Part shown: piece after piece, positions 8,133 to 17,167 of the stretch
Position numbering within the stretch: position 1 is the stretch's first letter
How the letters are laid out: every line of letters begins with the position of its first letter
Source: Martinezella dioscoreae
Lineage (GTDB): Bacteria > Pseudomonadota > Alphaproteobacteria > Rhizobiales > Rhizobiaceae
NCBI RefSeq assembly: GCF_009176305.1
Contig: NZ_BLAJ01000004.1
Span: forward strand, 248,001 to 312,000
DNA length: 64,000 bases
Reading direction: 5' to 3'
Position numbers and translations under genes: made by a program
Notes under the pieces: generated by a model
What the model was told of the DNA's origin: nothing
Databases searched by the model: none
What the model saw: the letters and a program-made list of their open reading frames with translations, nothing else

Positions 8133-10493
8133 TCACCTGTGCCGCATCACCACAAGGGTAATATCGTCATGGATCTTATGGGTCCCGATGTAAGCCATCA
8201 AATCGTCGAGTATGCCCTCGACGACTTCTTCCGCAGTCCCGCCATGTAGCCGGCGGGCATCCTCCAAAAGCCTGTCGAAGCCGAACAGTTCGCCCTTCGA
8301 ATTCTCCGCTTCGGTGACACCGTCTGTATGCAGGACTACCATGTCGCCCTTCTCGAAGGATACTTGCCGCGTATCGATAAAGGGAGCTATGTCGGGCTCG
8401 AGGCCAACAGGAAGACCGAGATCGCCTGTATCTATCCGCTCCACCTTGCCGTCCTGGCGAATGATGATCATGTCCTCGTGCTGGCCGGATATGGTCAATC
8501 TCTCGCCGTCATAGTCGAGGAACGACAAGGTGAGATGCTTGTCCGTCCGTGTCCGTTCGATGTTCTTGAAGATGGCGCGGTTGAGATCGGTCAGGAATTT
8601 TGCCGGATCCATCTCGCCTGCTTCCTGCAGGGCGCGGGCGATCGATTGCACCATTAGCATCAGCACGCCGCTCTCCAGCCCGTGGCCGGTCACGTCGCCG
8701 ATGCCGATCTTGAGGTTGTTTCCGTTCTGCAGAACATCATAGTAATCGCCGCCGACTTCGTCGGCTGGGCGCATGTAGGCGGCGATCTCCAGATGCTTGA
8801 TCGCCGTCAGTTCCTTGGCCCGCGGCAGGACCATGAGCTGGATTTGCTTGGCGACATTGAGCTCGGCACCCAGCCGCAGATTTTCGTTCTTCAATTGGCT
8901 GTTGAGGGTGGAAATCTCTTCCTTGGCGGCCTCGATCTCCTTGGTCCGGTCCGAGACGAGCTTTTCGAGGTTTTCGGTGTGGAAGCTGATATCCTCCGCC
9001 ATCCGGTTGAATGCGATGCCGGCCTCAGCCACCTCGTCCCTGGTCGAGATATCGACCCGGACCGAATAATCCTTCGCCTGTATGCGTTTGGCGGCGCTCG
9101 CCAGCGCGCTGATGCCGCTGGTGACGCGTTTCGAAGCAGCGAAGACCGCCGCTGTGACGATCATCAGCGACACAAGGACCGCCATGATCTGATAAAGCAG
9201 GATGCGGTTGGTCGCCCGCGATATCTCATCCTTGGCGGCAATGAGCGAGGCGTAGATCTCGCGCTCGGGCACGACTATCCCGAGCGACATGACCTCGCGT
9301 TGCACCGGTCCATCCACCCAAAGATTGGTCGGGTGCAATTGCTTGACGACCACGAGGTAGGGAACATCCTCTCCCTGCTGGCTAAGGGTAATATGCTGGA
9401 TCACGCCGTCGGCCTCGAGTGGCAGCGTGGTGATTGCCGTTTGCGTGCTGTTGCGCAAGGATCGATCGACGCCGGTGACGCCCTTGGCGGCGGCATCATT
9501 GGCGGCACGCAAGCCGATGACCTTCTCGCCCACGGGATTGATCGCGACGACATTTCCATTCGACATGGCAAGGAAGCCGAAGCCGGTCTGGGCGACTTTC
9601 ACATGCTCGACGATTTCGGCAAGTTGCGTGAGCGTGATATCAGCGCCAGCGGCACCGGCCACCTGATGCCGATCCGGCGTCCAGAGCGGATGAAAAAAGC
9701 TGACGATCAGCTTGCCGGTGATGGCGTCGGTATAGGGAGCGGTCTGGGTGATGTAATCGGCAACCGGCCGTGATGACGGGTTGGAAGCCCATTGCTGCCA
9801 GGATTCGTAGAGGCCCGGAAAGAAGAATGTCCAAAAATCGGCGCTGTTATGGCCGGGATAGAGCCGGTCGAAGGTCTGTGCCTGCGTCGTATAGGGAGCG
9901 GTCCGGAAAATCGGACGCTCCCTGGGGCCGATATAATACATCTGCAGCTTCGACGCGCCGTTATGCAGCAATGAAGGGGCGACCAGATCGAGCACCGCGC
10001 TCCACTCTATGTCTGCCTGTACCTGGGGCAGGGGATGGTGATCCTTATCGAGCAGGTACCCCCAGACACTGATGACGGAGGGCGTGCCGGGCAAGTTCTG
10101 TGACCACTGGCCAACCGGGTCGTAGGACACCGTTACGGCACCCGGGGACGCCCTGCTCATGGCGGCCCCCACATCCACGCTTCGCGCGGGGTTGTCGATC
10201 TGTCCCTGCAGCACGCCCGCCAGCGCCTTCACGTCGGAATGGACCTGGTCGATCAGCAGGCCGACCTCCGCGGCGGTCGAATCCGCATAGGAGCGAATGT
10301 AATCCTGGCTCGCCTTCTCCAGGCCTTGTCCCACTTCCGTCGTGGCGTTGCGCGAAAGACGCTGGACGTTCCAAAGCGCAAGGCCGCCGCTGACGAGCAG
10401 GTCGAAAAGAACGGCACCCCCGACCACGAGTAGAAATTTGGCGCGAAAGGAGCGCAGTCCGAGCCGTTGCTTGGCGGTTGACGCGTCTGTCAT
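8133..10493 (-). CDS. Membrane sensor PP2C/SpoIIE-type serine phosphatase with HAMP domain
   Basis: A 786-residue protein. A membrane helix at about residues 19-45 is followed by a long periplasmic sensor region (about 46-425, Cache-like), a second helix (about 430-455), a HAMP linker, a coiled coil (about 510-550) and a C-terminal PP2C domain. The phosphatase motifs EVGGDYYDV, GIGDVTGHGLESG and VLHTDGVTEAEN keep the metal-binding aspartates. Its start overlaps the preceding stop (ATGA). Role: sense an external signal and dephosphorylate the STAS protein(s) of the same operon. The HAMP-coiled coil-PP2C layout is that of RsbU-like receptors. Confidence 0.9.
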   Translation of the reverse strand: MTDASTAKQRLGLRSFRAKFLLVVGGAVLFDLLVSGGLALWNVQRLSRNATTEVGQGLEKASQDYIRSYADSTAAEVGLLIDQVHSDVKALAGVLQGQIDNPARSVDVGAAMSRASPGAVTVSYDPVGQWSQNLPGTPSVISVWGYLLDKDHHPLPQVQADIEWSAVLDLVAPSLLHNGASKLQMYYIGPRERPIFRTAPYTTQAQTFDRLYPGHNSADFWTFFFPGLYESWQQWASNPSSRPVADYITQTAPYTDAITGKLIVSFFHPLWTPDRHQVAGAAGADITLTQLAEIVEHVKVAQTGFGFLAMSNGNVVAINPVGEKVIGLRAANDAAAKGVTGVDRSLRNSTQTAITTLPLEADGVIQHITLSQQGEDVPYLVVVKQLHPTNLWVDGPVQREVMSLGIVVPEREIYASLIAAKDEISRATNRILLYQIMAVLVSLMIVTAAVFAASKRVTSGISALASAAKRIQAKDYSVRVDISTRDEVAEAGIAFNRMAEDISFHTENLEKLVSDRTKEIEAAKEEISTLNSQLKNENLRLGAELNVAKQIQLMVLPRAKELTAIKHLEIAAYMRPADEVGGDYYDVLQNGNNLKIGIGDVTGHGLESGVLMLMVQSIARALQEAGEMDPAKFLTDLNRAIFKNIERTRTDKHLTLSFLDYDGERLTISGQHEDMIIIRQDGKVERIDTGDLGLPVGLEPDIAPFIDTRQVSFEKGDMVVLHTDGVTEAENSKGELFGFDRLLEDARRLHGGTAEEVVEGILDDLMAYIGTHKIHDDITLVVMRHR

Positions 10494-11665
10494 AGCGGTT
10501 TCTGTCCCGAGGAAGCCCAGATCGGCCAGCCGGCATAGCCTCTTGGGTGGAGCGCGGCAAAAATATGGTCGGCGAAACCTTGTTTGAATCGCTCGATGAA
10601 TGCGGCCGAATCCCCTCTTCGGACCGCCATCTCATCTGCGTAGACATTCCGCCACGCCGTGATGATGTCGGCGAAATCCTGGGGATCGCCGTCGAGATTG
10701 GTGACCATGAAGCTTTCCATCCGCACATCCTTGAAGCCGGCATCCAGCAGCATGCGGCGGCCCTTGGGACCCATTTCGACATCCATGTCGAAATGGGCAA
10801 ACAGCTTCGCGACCTCGTTATAGGTCCATTGGATGCTGTCGGCTCTGGGCTCGCCAAGACAATGGGAGTTCTTCTCGTTGGTGATGTAGACCCTGCCGCC
10901 TGGCTTGCATATGCGATAGAGCTCGCGCAGCAGAATATCCGGACGGTCGAAGATCTGCAGCGAATGCCTGCAGGTCACGAAATCGAACTGGTCGCTCTCG
11001 AACAGCATCTGGGATGCATCGCCATAGGTATATTCGATATCCTGGACGTCGAAGTCGTCCGCGACCTTGCGGGCATATTCCAGGCTCGTCACCGAGTGAT
11101 CAAGGGCAACGATCCGCGCCGGCTTGAAATCCTTTCGCAGCAGCATGGCGAAATCGCCGATGCCGCAACAGATGTCGGCAATATGCAAACCCTCACGAAG
11201 GCCGTGTCGCGGCAATATCTCGCGTTCGTGCCGCCAGGTCATTTTCGTCTGGGTTCGGAGGATCGGGATGAAGCTCTGGTTCTCCACGAACGTCTGCCCG
11301 GGATAGAAGGCTGAATCGTAGATCTCGACGGCGATGTTGGGCGACAGATCGCTCAAATGGCGAAACAGCCGCGATGCCCATGCGACGACGCTCGAGGCGA
11401 CGACCGTCAGTTTGAGATCCGGCCTCGACCGGGTGGCATCGAGGAGTGCATGCGTCAGGGCGCGGAACGCCGTATTGTTCATGTGGATGACGCGCTTCAG
11501 ATTGATGTAGCAGACACCGTTCACCGTCTCGATACCGTTTCGCAGCAGGGCGAGATCATCGGCGAGCTCGGCAACCGAATGCGGTCTAAGGACTCCCGAC
11601 AGGGAAAATTCCTGATTGTTGGCATCGAATTGCGCTGTGAAACGGCTAGAGGAGGGGTTGTTCAA
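10490..11665 (-). CDS. STAS-like domain fused to a class I SAM methyltransferase
   Basis: A 391-residue fusion. Residues 1-130 form a Slr1659/STAS-like domain (LKRVIHMNNTAFRALTHALL resembles the STAS helix region). Residues about 150-300 form a Rossmann methyltransferase with the SAM motif IADICCGIGDFAMLL, the acidic GDASQ segment and LYRICKPGGRVYI. The start codon is TTG, overlapping the previous stop as TTGA, and no nearer ATG is plausible. The methyl acceptor is unknown. The fusion couples a partner-switching input to a small-molecule or protein methylation output. Confidence 0.8.
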   Translation of the reverse strand: MNNPSSSRFTAQFDANNQEFSLSGVLRPHSVAELADDLALLRNGIETVNGVCYINLKRVIHMNNTAFRALTHALLDATRSRPDLKLTVVASSVVAWASRLFRHLSDLSPNIAVEIYDSAFYPGQTFVENQSFIPILRTQTKMTWRHEREILPRHGLREGLHIADICCGIGDFAMLLRKDFKPARIVALDHSVTSLEYARKVADDFDVQDIEYTYGDASQMLFESDQFDFVTCRHSLQIFDRPDILLRELYRICKPGGRVYITNEKNSHCLGEPRADSIQWTYNEVAKLFAHFDMDVEMGPKGRRMLLDAGFKDVRMESFMVTNLDGDPQDFADIITAWRNVYADEMAVRRGDSAAFIERFKQGFADHIFAALHPRGYAGWPIWASSGQKPL

Positions 11666-12156
11666 TTGAGTAGCCTTTCGAGTGCGAGATCCACCACGAA
11701 AGTCATCACGCCTGTATCCTGATCGGACAGCTCGATATCCGCATCGTAATTGACGGCAAGGCCAAGAAGGATCGCGTGCTCGGCACGCGCGGCGTCATCG
11801 GTGATGACATCGAGATAGTTTGCAAGCGCATGGCCGTTTCCGATGCGCTCGACGATTGCCTGATATGAAGCGCGTTGTTCGGCCGAGCAGGGAAAAGTCA
11901 GTTCGATTCGCTCGATCAAGCCATTCCGGTAGAAGCGGCAGGTAAGGGTGCCGCCGCTTTCCCTGGTATGAAACGACATCTCGAAGAGTTCATTCAGGGC
12001 TGACGAAAGCAGGTTGGCATGACGGATGGGATCGTGGCGATCATGGCTGACCATGCGTGCCACATAAGCGGCGCATTGGTCGCAATGCGACCAGTCCGCC
12101 ACCAGGGTCGCCATCTCCATCTCCAGCTCAAGCAATGGCTCGAAGGCCGCGCCCAT
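11662..12156 (-). CDS. Putative ATPase-fold switch protein
   Basis: A protein of about 164 residues, first gene of the partner-switching operon. The segment NLLSSALNELFEMSFHTR resembles an N box of GHKL ATPases, but no convincing G box is visible, so it may bind partners without kinase activity. The ATG at 12156 is chosen over 12171 because of the upstream purine-rich stretch; either start is possible. It overlaps the STAS-methyltransferase start by 4 bases. No confident family name can be given. Confidence 0.6.
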   Translation of the reverse strand: MGAAFEPLLELEMEMATLVADWSHCDQCAAYVARMVSHDRHDPIRHANLLSSALNELFEMSFHTRESGGTLTCRFYRNGLIERIELTFPCSAEQRASYQAIVERIGNGHALANYLDVITDDAARAEHAILLGLAVNYDADIELSDQDTGVMTFVVDLALERLLN

Positions 12157-12209
12157 TTGCACCTCCTCCATGTTACCCCCTCAAGAAATTCCCGAACGAA
12201 ATGCGAAAC

Positions 12210-13913
12210 TCACGGGCTGGCGTGATATTCGTCGAATGTGGTGACCGGTTGAGTGCGCGCACCCCGCCTTATGAAATCATCGAGCTTGTCGGCGCTGAGC
12301 GGAGGGCTGATGCTATAGCCCTGCAGGCGGTCGCAGCCTTCTTCCCGGAGCCAGGCGGCCTGTTGCTGCGTTTCGACGCCTTCCGCGGTCACCCGCATGT
12401 CCAGACCGTGGGCAAGCCCGATCACGGAGCGCACAATGGCTTGGCTTTTGCCGTCCTGCAAAATATCCCTGATGAAGTAGCGATCGATCTTGATCGTATC
12501 GAAGGGAAAATTCTTGAGATAGCTGAGCGAGGAATATTCCGTGCCGAAGTCATCAAGGGAAATCTGGATGCCGAGCACGTTCAGCGTGTTCAGCGTGTCG
12601 AGATTGTTGGTCGTGCGTTCCAGAAGCACGCCTTCGGTGATTTCCAGCTCCAGGCGCTCGGCTGGAAATCCGACGATATCGAGCGTTTGGGAGATGCGAT
12701 CGGTCAGGCCCGGCGTCAGGAATTCCGCCGGAGAAAGGTTGACTGCGAGCGTATAATGCGCCGGCCATGCCAAGGCCTCGCGGCAGGCTTCTTCCAGCAT
12801 CCACTGACCGATTTCGCGCATGAGGCCGTCGGCTTCGGCCATGGGAATGAAAGCGGCCGGCGGAATGATCCCGAGGGTCGGATGCCGCCAGCGCAGCAGC
12901 GCCTCGAAGCCGACTATATGGGACGAAGACTCCACCAGCGGCTGATATTCGATGAAGAACTCGTCGCGTTGCAGCGCCACGCGCAGGCTTCGTCGCAGCA
13001 GCTCCCTTTGTTCGACCACGATCAGCATGGCCGGATCGAAAGTCCGCGCCCGCCGTCGTCCCTCTTTCTTGGCGGCATAAAGGGCGACATCGGCAGCCTT
13101 CATCAGCTGTTCCCCCTCGTTGCCGTCGCGCGGCGCAATTGCAATGCCGACGCTTACGCCGACGAAAAGAGAGATGCCGTTGACCGTGAACGGCTTCTTG
13201 AATTCGCTCACCAGCGCGTCTGCCAGTCGCTCCGCCTCGAAGGCACGCTGCGGTCCGACCTGGATGATGGCGAATTCGTCGCCGGCGAGACGGTAGACCG
13301 TTCCGCCCTCGCCGAGCGCTTCCTTGATTCGTGCGGCGGCGAGTTTCAGCACGATGTCGCCGGCACCGTGGCCGAGCGTGTCGTTGACGGGCTTGAAGTC
13401 ATCGAGATCGAGCTGCATCAGCGCCGGCCCGATCTTGCCGCTCGCCGGAAGGAGCTGCGCCAGCGCGGTACTGAATTGGCGGCGATTGGGCAATCCGGTC
13501 AACGCGTCGTGTGTTGCCTGATGGATCAGCCGCGCTTTTTCACCGTCGTCGGATGGCAGGTTCCCATTCGAGCTTGCCCCGTTGGTTTCGACGATCAGGA
13601 GGCCTACTCGAATGTAGGAGACGACAACGTTGCGTTTTCCTCGCCTCGGATCGTCGAGCGGGATCGTGCGAGCTTCACCTGTATCGATTACCTGACGAAT
13701 GAGCTCGGCAAGCGCCGGTTTTGCAAGTGCCGGATAGGCCTCCCACAATGTCACCTTGTTCCGGGTGGGAAGGCCGATATGCTCTTTGAATCCCTTAGAG
13801 GAGTCGAGCAGTTTGAGATCGAGGTTCCAAAGCGAAATAACCGCCTCTAAACCGTTGTCGGATTCGGACTCATATGGAATTTGCTGCGACCGATCCACTC
13901 GGTTCTCAGGCAT
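12210..13913 (-). CDS. GGDEF-EAL dual-domain c-di-GMP enzyme with N-terminal PAS-like domain
   Basis: A 567-residue soluble protein. Residues about 20-110 resemble PAS-7 sensor domains; GGDEF spans about 125-290 with an intact active half-site (RLAGDEFAI, permissible A-G-D-E-F) and no RxxD inhibitory site. EAL spans about 305-555 with EALLRW, NLSP, ELEITEG, DDFG, KIDRYF and AEGVET, so the metal ligands are present. The loop-6 motif reads DFGTEYSS where DFGTGYSS is usual. It probably makes and/or degrades c-di-GMP. Being next to two exopolysaccharide systems and curli, it may tune matrix production. Confidence 0.92.
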   Translation of the reverse strand: MPENRVDRSQQIPYESESDNGLEAVISLWNLDLKLLDSSKGFKEHIGLPTRNKVTLWEAYPALAKPALAELIRQVIDTGEARTIPLDDPRRGKRNVVVSYIRVGLLIVETNGASSNGNLPSDDGEKARLIHQATHDALTGLPNRRQFSTALAQLLPASGKIGPALMQLDLDDFKPVNDTLGHGAGDIVLKLAAARIKEALGEGGTVYRLAGDEFAIIQVGPQRAFEAERLADALVSEFKKPFTVNGISLFVGVSVGIAIAPRDGNEGEQLMKAADVALYAAKKEGRRRARTFDPAMLIVVEQRELLRRSLRVALQRDEFFIEYQPLVESSSHIVGFEALLRWRHPTLGIIPPAAFIPMAEADGLMREIGQWMLEEACREALAWPAHYTLAVNLSPAEFLTPGLTDRISQTLDIVGFPAERLELEITEGVLLERTTNNLDTLNTLNVLGIQISLDDFGTEYSSLSYLKNFPFDTIKIDRYFIRDILQDGKSQAIVRSVIGLAHGLDMRVTAEGVETQQQAAWLREEGCDRLQGYSISPPLSADKLDDFIRRGARTQPVTTFDEYHASP

Positions 13914-14300
13914 ATGGCCTCGTCCTCCCCAAGCCGGTCAAACAAAATCCGGCCATTCTTCAGTTTCAACTGGTCCGTTCGCATCGGAGCGTGCGCATCA
14001 ACAATCGCAGTCTCATCGATCGTGCGGGCGCAAGTCGTAACTTACCAGAACGTGACAGCCGCTTTAAGCGAATATATTACTAGACCTTCATATTTAGCAA
14101 TGACTGCTAAAACATGTGCAGATTAAATCGACCGCGGCGATATTATCTGTTTCATTTTGAGTGCTAGAAGATTGCACTCCCAGATCGCACGATGCGTTTA
14201 GATTGCAGTGTTTCCATCGGGTGATTTCGATGGCTCCATGGTTGATTCGTGGAGTGTCCTCTTTTCCGATCGACGCCAGCGGTCGCAGTCCCGCCGCCTT
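13914..14300. other. Intergenic region between a GT4 gene and the GGDEF-EAL gene
   Basis: This 387-base stretch holds no supported gene. It contains the upstream (promoter) region of the leftward GGDEF-EAL gene and an AT-rich patch around 14070-14170. No clear terminator hairpin was found for the glycosyltransferase gene that ends at 14301. Confidence 0.5.
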
Positions 14301-15488
14301 CTACTGAAGTGTCCTGCTTTGCGGCTCCATCGCAAGGACCGGCAATTGCGCTTCGCGGCCCCCTTGAACGACAGGGTGGCTGCGAAGCCTTGCGGCCTTG
14401 CGAATAAGCAACTCCTCATTGATGATCGCTTGCATGCTCGCGGTGAATTTGCGGGGACTGAACTGTTCCGCATGCGCTTGCAGTGTTTCCGGGTGAAAGC
14501 GGTGCTGCATGGCCTCGAAATCGATCACGGCCTTGATCAGCGCATCGACGGACTGCTGGTCGAAGAGAATGCCAGTCACTCCCGGCGCGACCGTTTCCAG
14601 CGCCCCCCCACTTCCGTAAGCGATGACGGGTCGCCCGCTGGCCATCGCTTCCACCGGAACCATGCCAAAGTCCTCCTCGCCGGGAAAGACCAGCGCACGG
14701 CAGCGCGCGAGCTTTTCTCTCAATATTGGAAATGGGGTCCGGCCGAGAAAAGTGATCGAGGGACCGGCGATACGTTTGAGCCCCTCCGCTTCGCTGCCTT
14801 CGCCGATGATGACCAGTTGGCGATTCATCCGGGTAAAAGCCTTCACCGCCAGATCAATCCGCTTGTAGGGAACCAACTGGCCGGCGCAGAGATAAAAATC
14901 CTCTGTCGATGGCGCCGGCGTGAAGTCATCGACATTGACGGGTGGATAGACCACGGTCGCGGGCCGCCGATAATACTTGCCGATGCGGTCGCAGACATGA
15001 TGCGAGTTGGCGACGAAGCGGTCGACGCGCATGCTCGTATTGACGTCCCAGGAGCGCAGCATCGGCGCCAGCATCGGCAATATGAGCCGGGATGCGAGGC
15101 CCGCATGGGATCGATAGAAGTGATAGTGATCCCAAAGATACCGCATGGGGGAATGGCAATAGCAGATATGCGTCGCCCGCGGCGACGGGATGATACCCTT
15201 GGCCGGGCCGGATTCGCTGGAAATGATCAGATCGTAGCCGGTGAGGTCGAAGCTCTCCAACGCGAAGGGCATCAGCGGCAAGAGCGATTGGTAGGTCTTG
15301 GCGGCACCCGGAATCCGCTGAAGGAAGGAGGTGAAAATCTTGTGCCTGCGAATCTTCTCGGAGACACGGCTTTCATCATAGACGAGAGTGAAGATATCGG
15401 CGTCCGGATACATGTCGCAGAGCGCCTCGACCACTTTTTCTCCGCCGCGCATCGATACCAGCCAATAATGCACGATCGCTACCCGCAT
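14301..15488 (-). CDS. GT4 family glycosyltransferase
   Basis: A 395-residue GT-B enzyme. It begins MRVAIVHYWLVSMRGGEK, has the acceptor-domain CYCHSPMRYLWD segment, and ends with the donor-site signature FPGEEDFGMVPVEAMASGRPVIAYGSGG (EX7E, Glu residues in EDFG and EAMA). The ATG at 15488 is preceded by GGAGGGAAG; the longer frame adds ten unrelated residues. It is divergent from the ExoF-like gene and probably adds one sugar to the lipid-linked repeat unit of the large exopolysaccharide locus. The donor sugar cannot be read from sequence; similar proteins are often annotated as mannosyltransferases. Confidence 0.88.
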   Translation of the reverse strand: MRVAIVHYWLVSMRGGEKVVEALCDMYPDADIFTLVYDESRVSEKIRRHKIFTSFLQRIPGAAKTYQSLLPLMPFALESFDLTGYDLIISSESGPAKGIIPSPRATHICYCHSPMRYLWDHYHFYRSHAGLASRLILPMLAPMLRSWDVNTSMRVDRFVANSHHVCDRIGKYYRRPATVVYPPVNVDDFTPAPSTEDFYLCAGQLVPYKRIDLAVKAFTRMNRQLVIIGEGSEAEGLKRIAGPSITFLGRTPFPILREKLARCRALVFPGEEDFGMVPVEAMASGRPVIAYGSGGALETVAPGVTGILFDQQSVDALIKAVIDFEAMQHRFHPETLQAHAEQFSPRKFTASMQAIINEELLIRKAARLRSHPVVQGGREAQLPVLAMEPQSRTLQ

Positions 15489-15800
15489 TGCTCTTCCCTC
15501 CATGGGTCGAGACAACATTGGGCAGCCGGCAACTTTTGCGACAGGGCCTACATCGGTTCAGCGCGGCATACAAATGGCCGAAGCGAGTGACCAAAAGATT
15601 TAGCTGCCGGTATGTGCCTGCACACAAGGATATGCCCATCCGACCAAGAGACGGCAGCGTCGCCTACCTCCCTGCCAGAAATGATAAGCCCTGTTGCTTC
15701 GGTAGGGGATTTACACGTTATGCGTTCAGCTGCTGATCTCGCTCCATGGCGCCTTTTCCGTGTGATGGCGCAAGCGATCAAGAAAGCGAGATTTAGACTC
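15489..15800. promoter_or_regulatory. Divergent promoter region of the exopolysaccharide locus
   Basis: 312 bases separate the leftward GT4 gene from the rightward ExoF-like gene. Both operons must be transcribed outward from here. No recognisable operator was identified. The frame upstream of 15801 stays open back to 15612, but it lacks a ribosome site and a signal peptide at its N-terminus. Confidence 0.45.
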
Positions 15801-17138
15801 ATGTCCAGAGTGTGCGCTTCGGCTTACCATTCCATCTCCAGGCCATCTCGATTGATGGCGCCCTGGTTGATGGCGTTGCTTCTTTCCGGCGTGGGGATGC
15901 ATGGCATGGCGAGTGCTGCGGCGGCCGACGCCTATCGTGTCGGACCTCAGGCGCGGATCAAGGTCGCCATCGTCGAATGGATCGCCGCAACCGGCGAATA
16001 CAAGGAATGGACGGCGCTGAACGGCGAATATGTCGTGTCGCAATCGGGTTCGATCTCAATTCCGATGATCGGAGAAATGCGGGTCGGCGACAAGACCGTC
16101 GAGGACATCAGCGCCGATATCGGCGACAAGCTGAAGCAGATCACCGGTCTGGCGCTTGCACCGACCGCTTCGGTCGAGGTGGTCAAATATCCGATGATCT
16201 ACGTGTCCGGCGCTGTCGAAAAGCCGAGCGAGCTGGAGTTCAGGCCCGGCCTGACGGTGAAGCAGGCGGTTGCCATGGCGGGTGGGCGTGAGCGTCGGTC
16301 CAGCCAGACCGGTGACTACTCGGAGGCGCAGCAGGTCAGCTATGCCGGCGAGATCAGCCGGATGGAGCTGCAGCTGAAACAGCTCGGCGCCCGGCGGGCC
16401 CGCCTGATGGCCGAACTCAACGATCAGCCGGCGATCACATTCCCGCCGGAGATCAAGGCCGCTCCCGAGGGATCGGCCATCTGGCAGATCATGACGAGCG
16501 AAGTAGACCTGTTCAATGCCAGGGCAGATGCTCTGCGTCAGCAACTCGCCGCCGCCGCGGATCTGGAAGTGCTGCTGCGCAACGAAATCAACATCCTTGA
16601 TGAGAAGATGTCGTCGCAGGACGAGCAGGTGAAGATCGCGCAGGACGAGTTGAGCGACATTTCCAAGCTGGTCGACACGAAGATCCTGACCACCTCTCGG
16701 AAAACCTCGCTGGAGCGGATCGTCGCCGAGATGCAGGCAGGCAAGCTGGATCTTGTCGTTGCTTCGATGCAGGCAAAGCAGAAGCTGAGCGAGACCGAAC
16801 GTGACGCGCTCAATCTCAAGGGCCAGCGCAAGACCGATGCCGGCCAACTGCTGCAGACTACCGAGACCGAAATCGAGGATACCAAACTAAAGCGAAACAC
16901 GACGCTGCAACTTCTGCAGCTTTCGGGCGCTTCGCTTTCGAGGAGTCAGAGCATGAAGGCGCTCGATCTCCAGCCGATGGAATACTGGATCACCCGCAAC
17001 GGCGACGAGGCCAATGCGATCAAGGCATCGGAAGCGACCGTGCTGCAGCCGGGGGACGTTCTGGATGTGCGCTACAATATTTCCGGAAGCCTGGACGGCA
17101 CGGCGCTTTCGTCTGCCGATACCGGCCAATCTCAATAG
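15801..17138 (+). CDS. ExoF-like polysaccharide export periplasmic protein (Wza/SLBB family)
   Basis: About 445 residues. A signal peptide (hydrophobic APWLMALLLSGVGM) ends near ASAAAA. A Poly_export domain follows (VGPQARIKVAIVEW to about residue 130), then an SLBB-like strand set (MIYVSGAVEKPSELEF), a long coiled coil (about residues 180-380) and a C-terminal soluble-ligand-like strand set. This layout is that of rhizobial ExoF rather than E. coli Wza, which lacks the coiled coil. Start uncertain: 15801 puts the signal peptide near the N-terminus, 15765 is an alternative. It acts with the Wzz-like protein encoded next in moving the polymer across the envelope. Confidence 0.88.
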   Translation: MSRVCASAYHSISRPSRLMAPWLMALLLSGVGMHGMASAAAADAYRVGPQARIKVAIVEWIAATGEYKEWTALNGEYVVSQSGSISIPMIGEMRVGDKTVEDISADIGDKLKQITGLALAPTASVEVVKYPMIYVSGAVEKPSELEFRPGLTVKQAVAMAGGRERRSSQTGDYSEAQQVSYAGEISRMELQLKQLGARRARLMAELNDQPAITFPPEIKAAPEGSAIWQIMTSEVDLFNARADALRQQLAAAADLEVLLRNEINILDEKMSSQDEQVKIAQDELSDISKLVDTKILTTSRKTSLERIVAEMQAGKLDLVVASMQAKQKLSETERDALNLKGQRKTDAGQLLQTTETEIEDTKLKRNTTLQLLQLSGASLSRSQSMKALDLQPMEYWITRNGDEANAIKASEATVLQPGDVLDVRYNISGSLDGTALSSADTGQSQ

Positions 17139-17167
17139 TGATAAGCGAGCAATGTGGGGCGACAATC

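Noticed and set aside
12057..13850. 597-codon plus-strand frame opposite the GGDEF-EAL gene
   Set aside because: It is a shadow frame antisense to a gene with clear GGDEF and EAL motifs; it has no family motif of its own.
14208..15590. 460-codon plus-strand frame opposite the GT4 gene
   Set aside because: Antisense to a well-supported glycosyltransferase.
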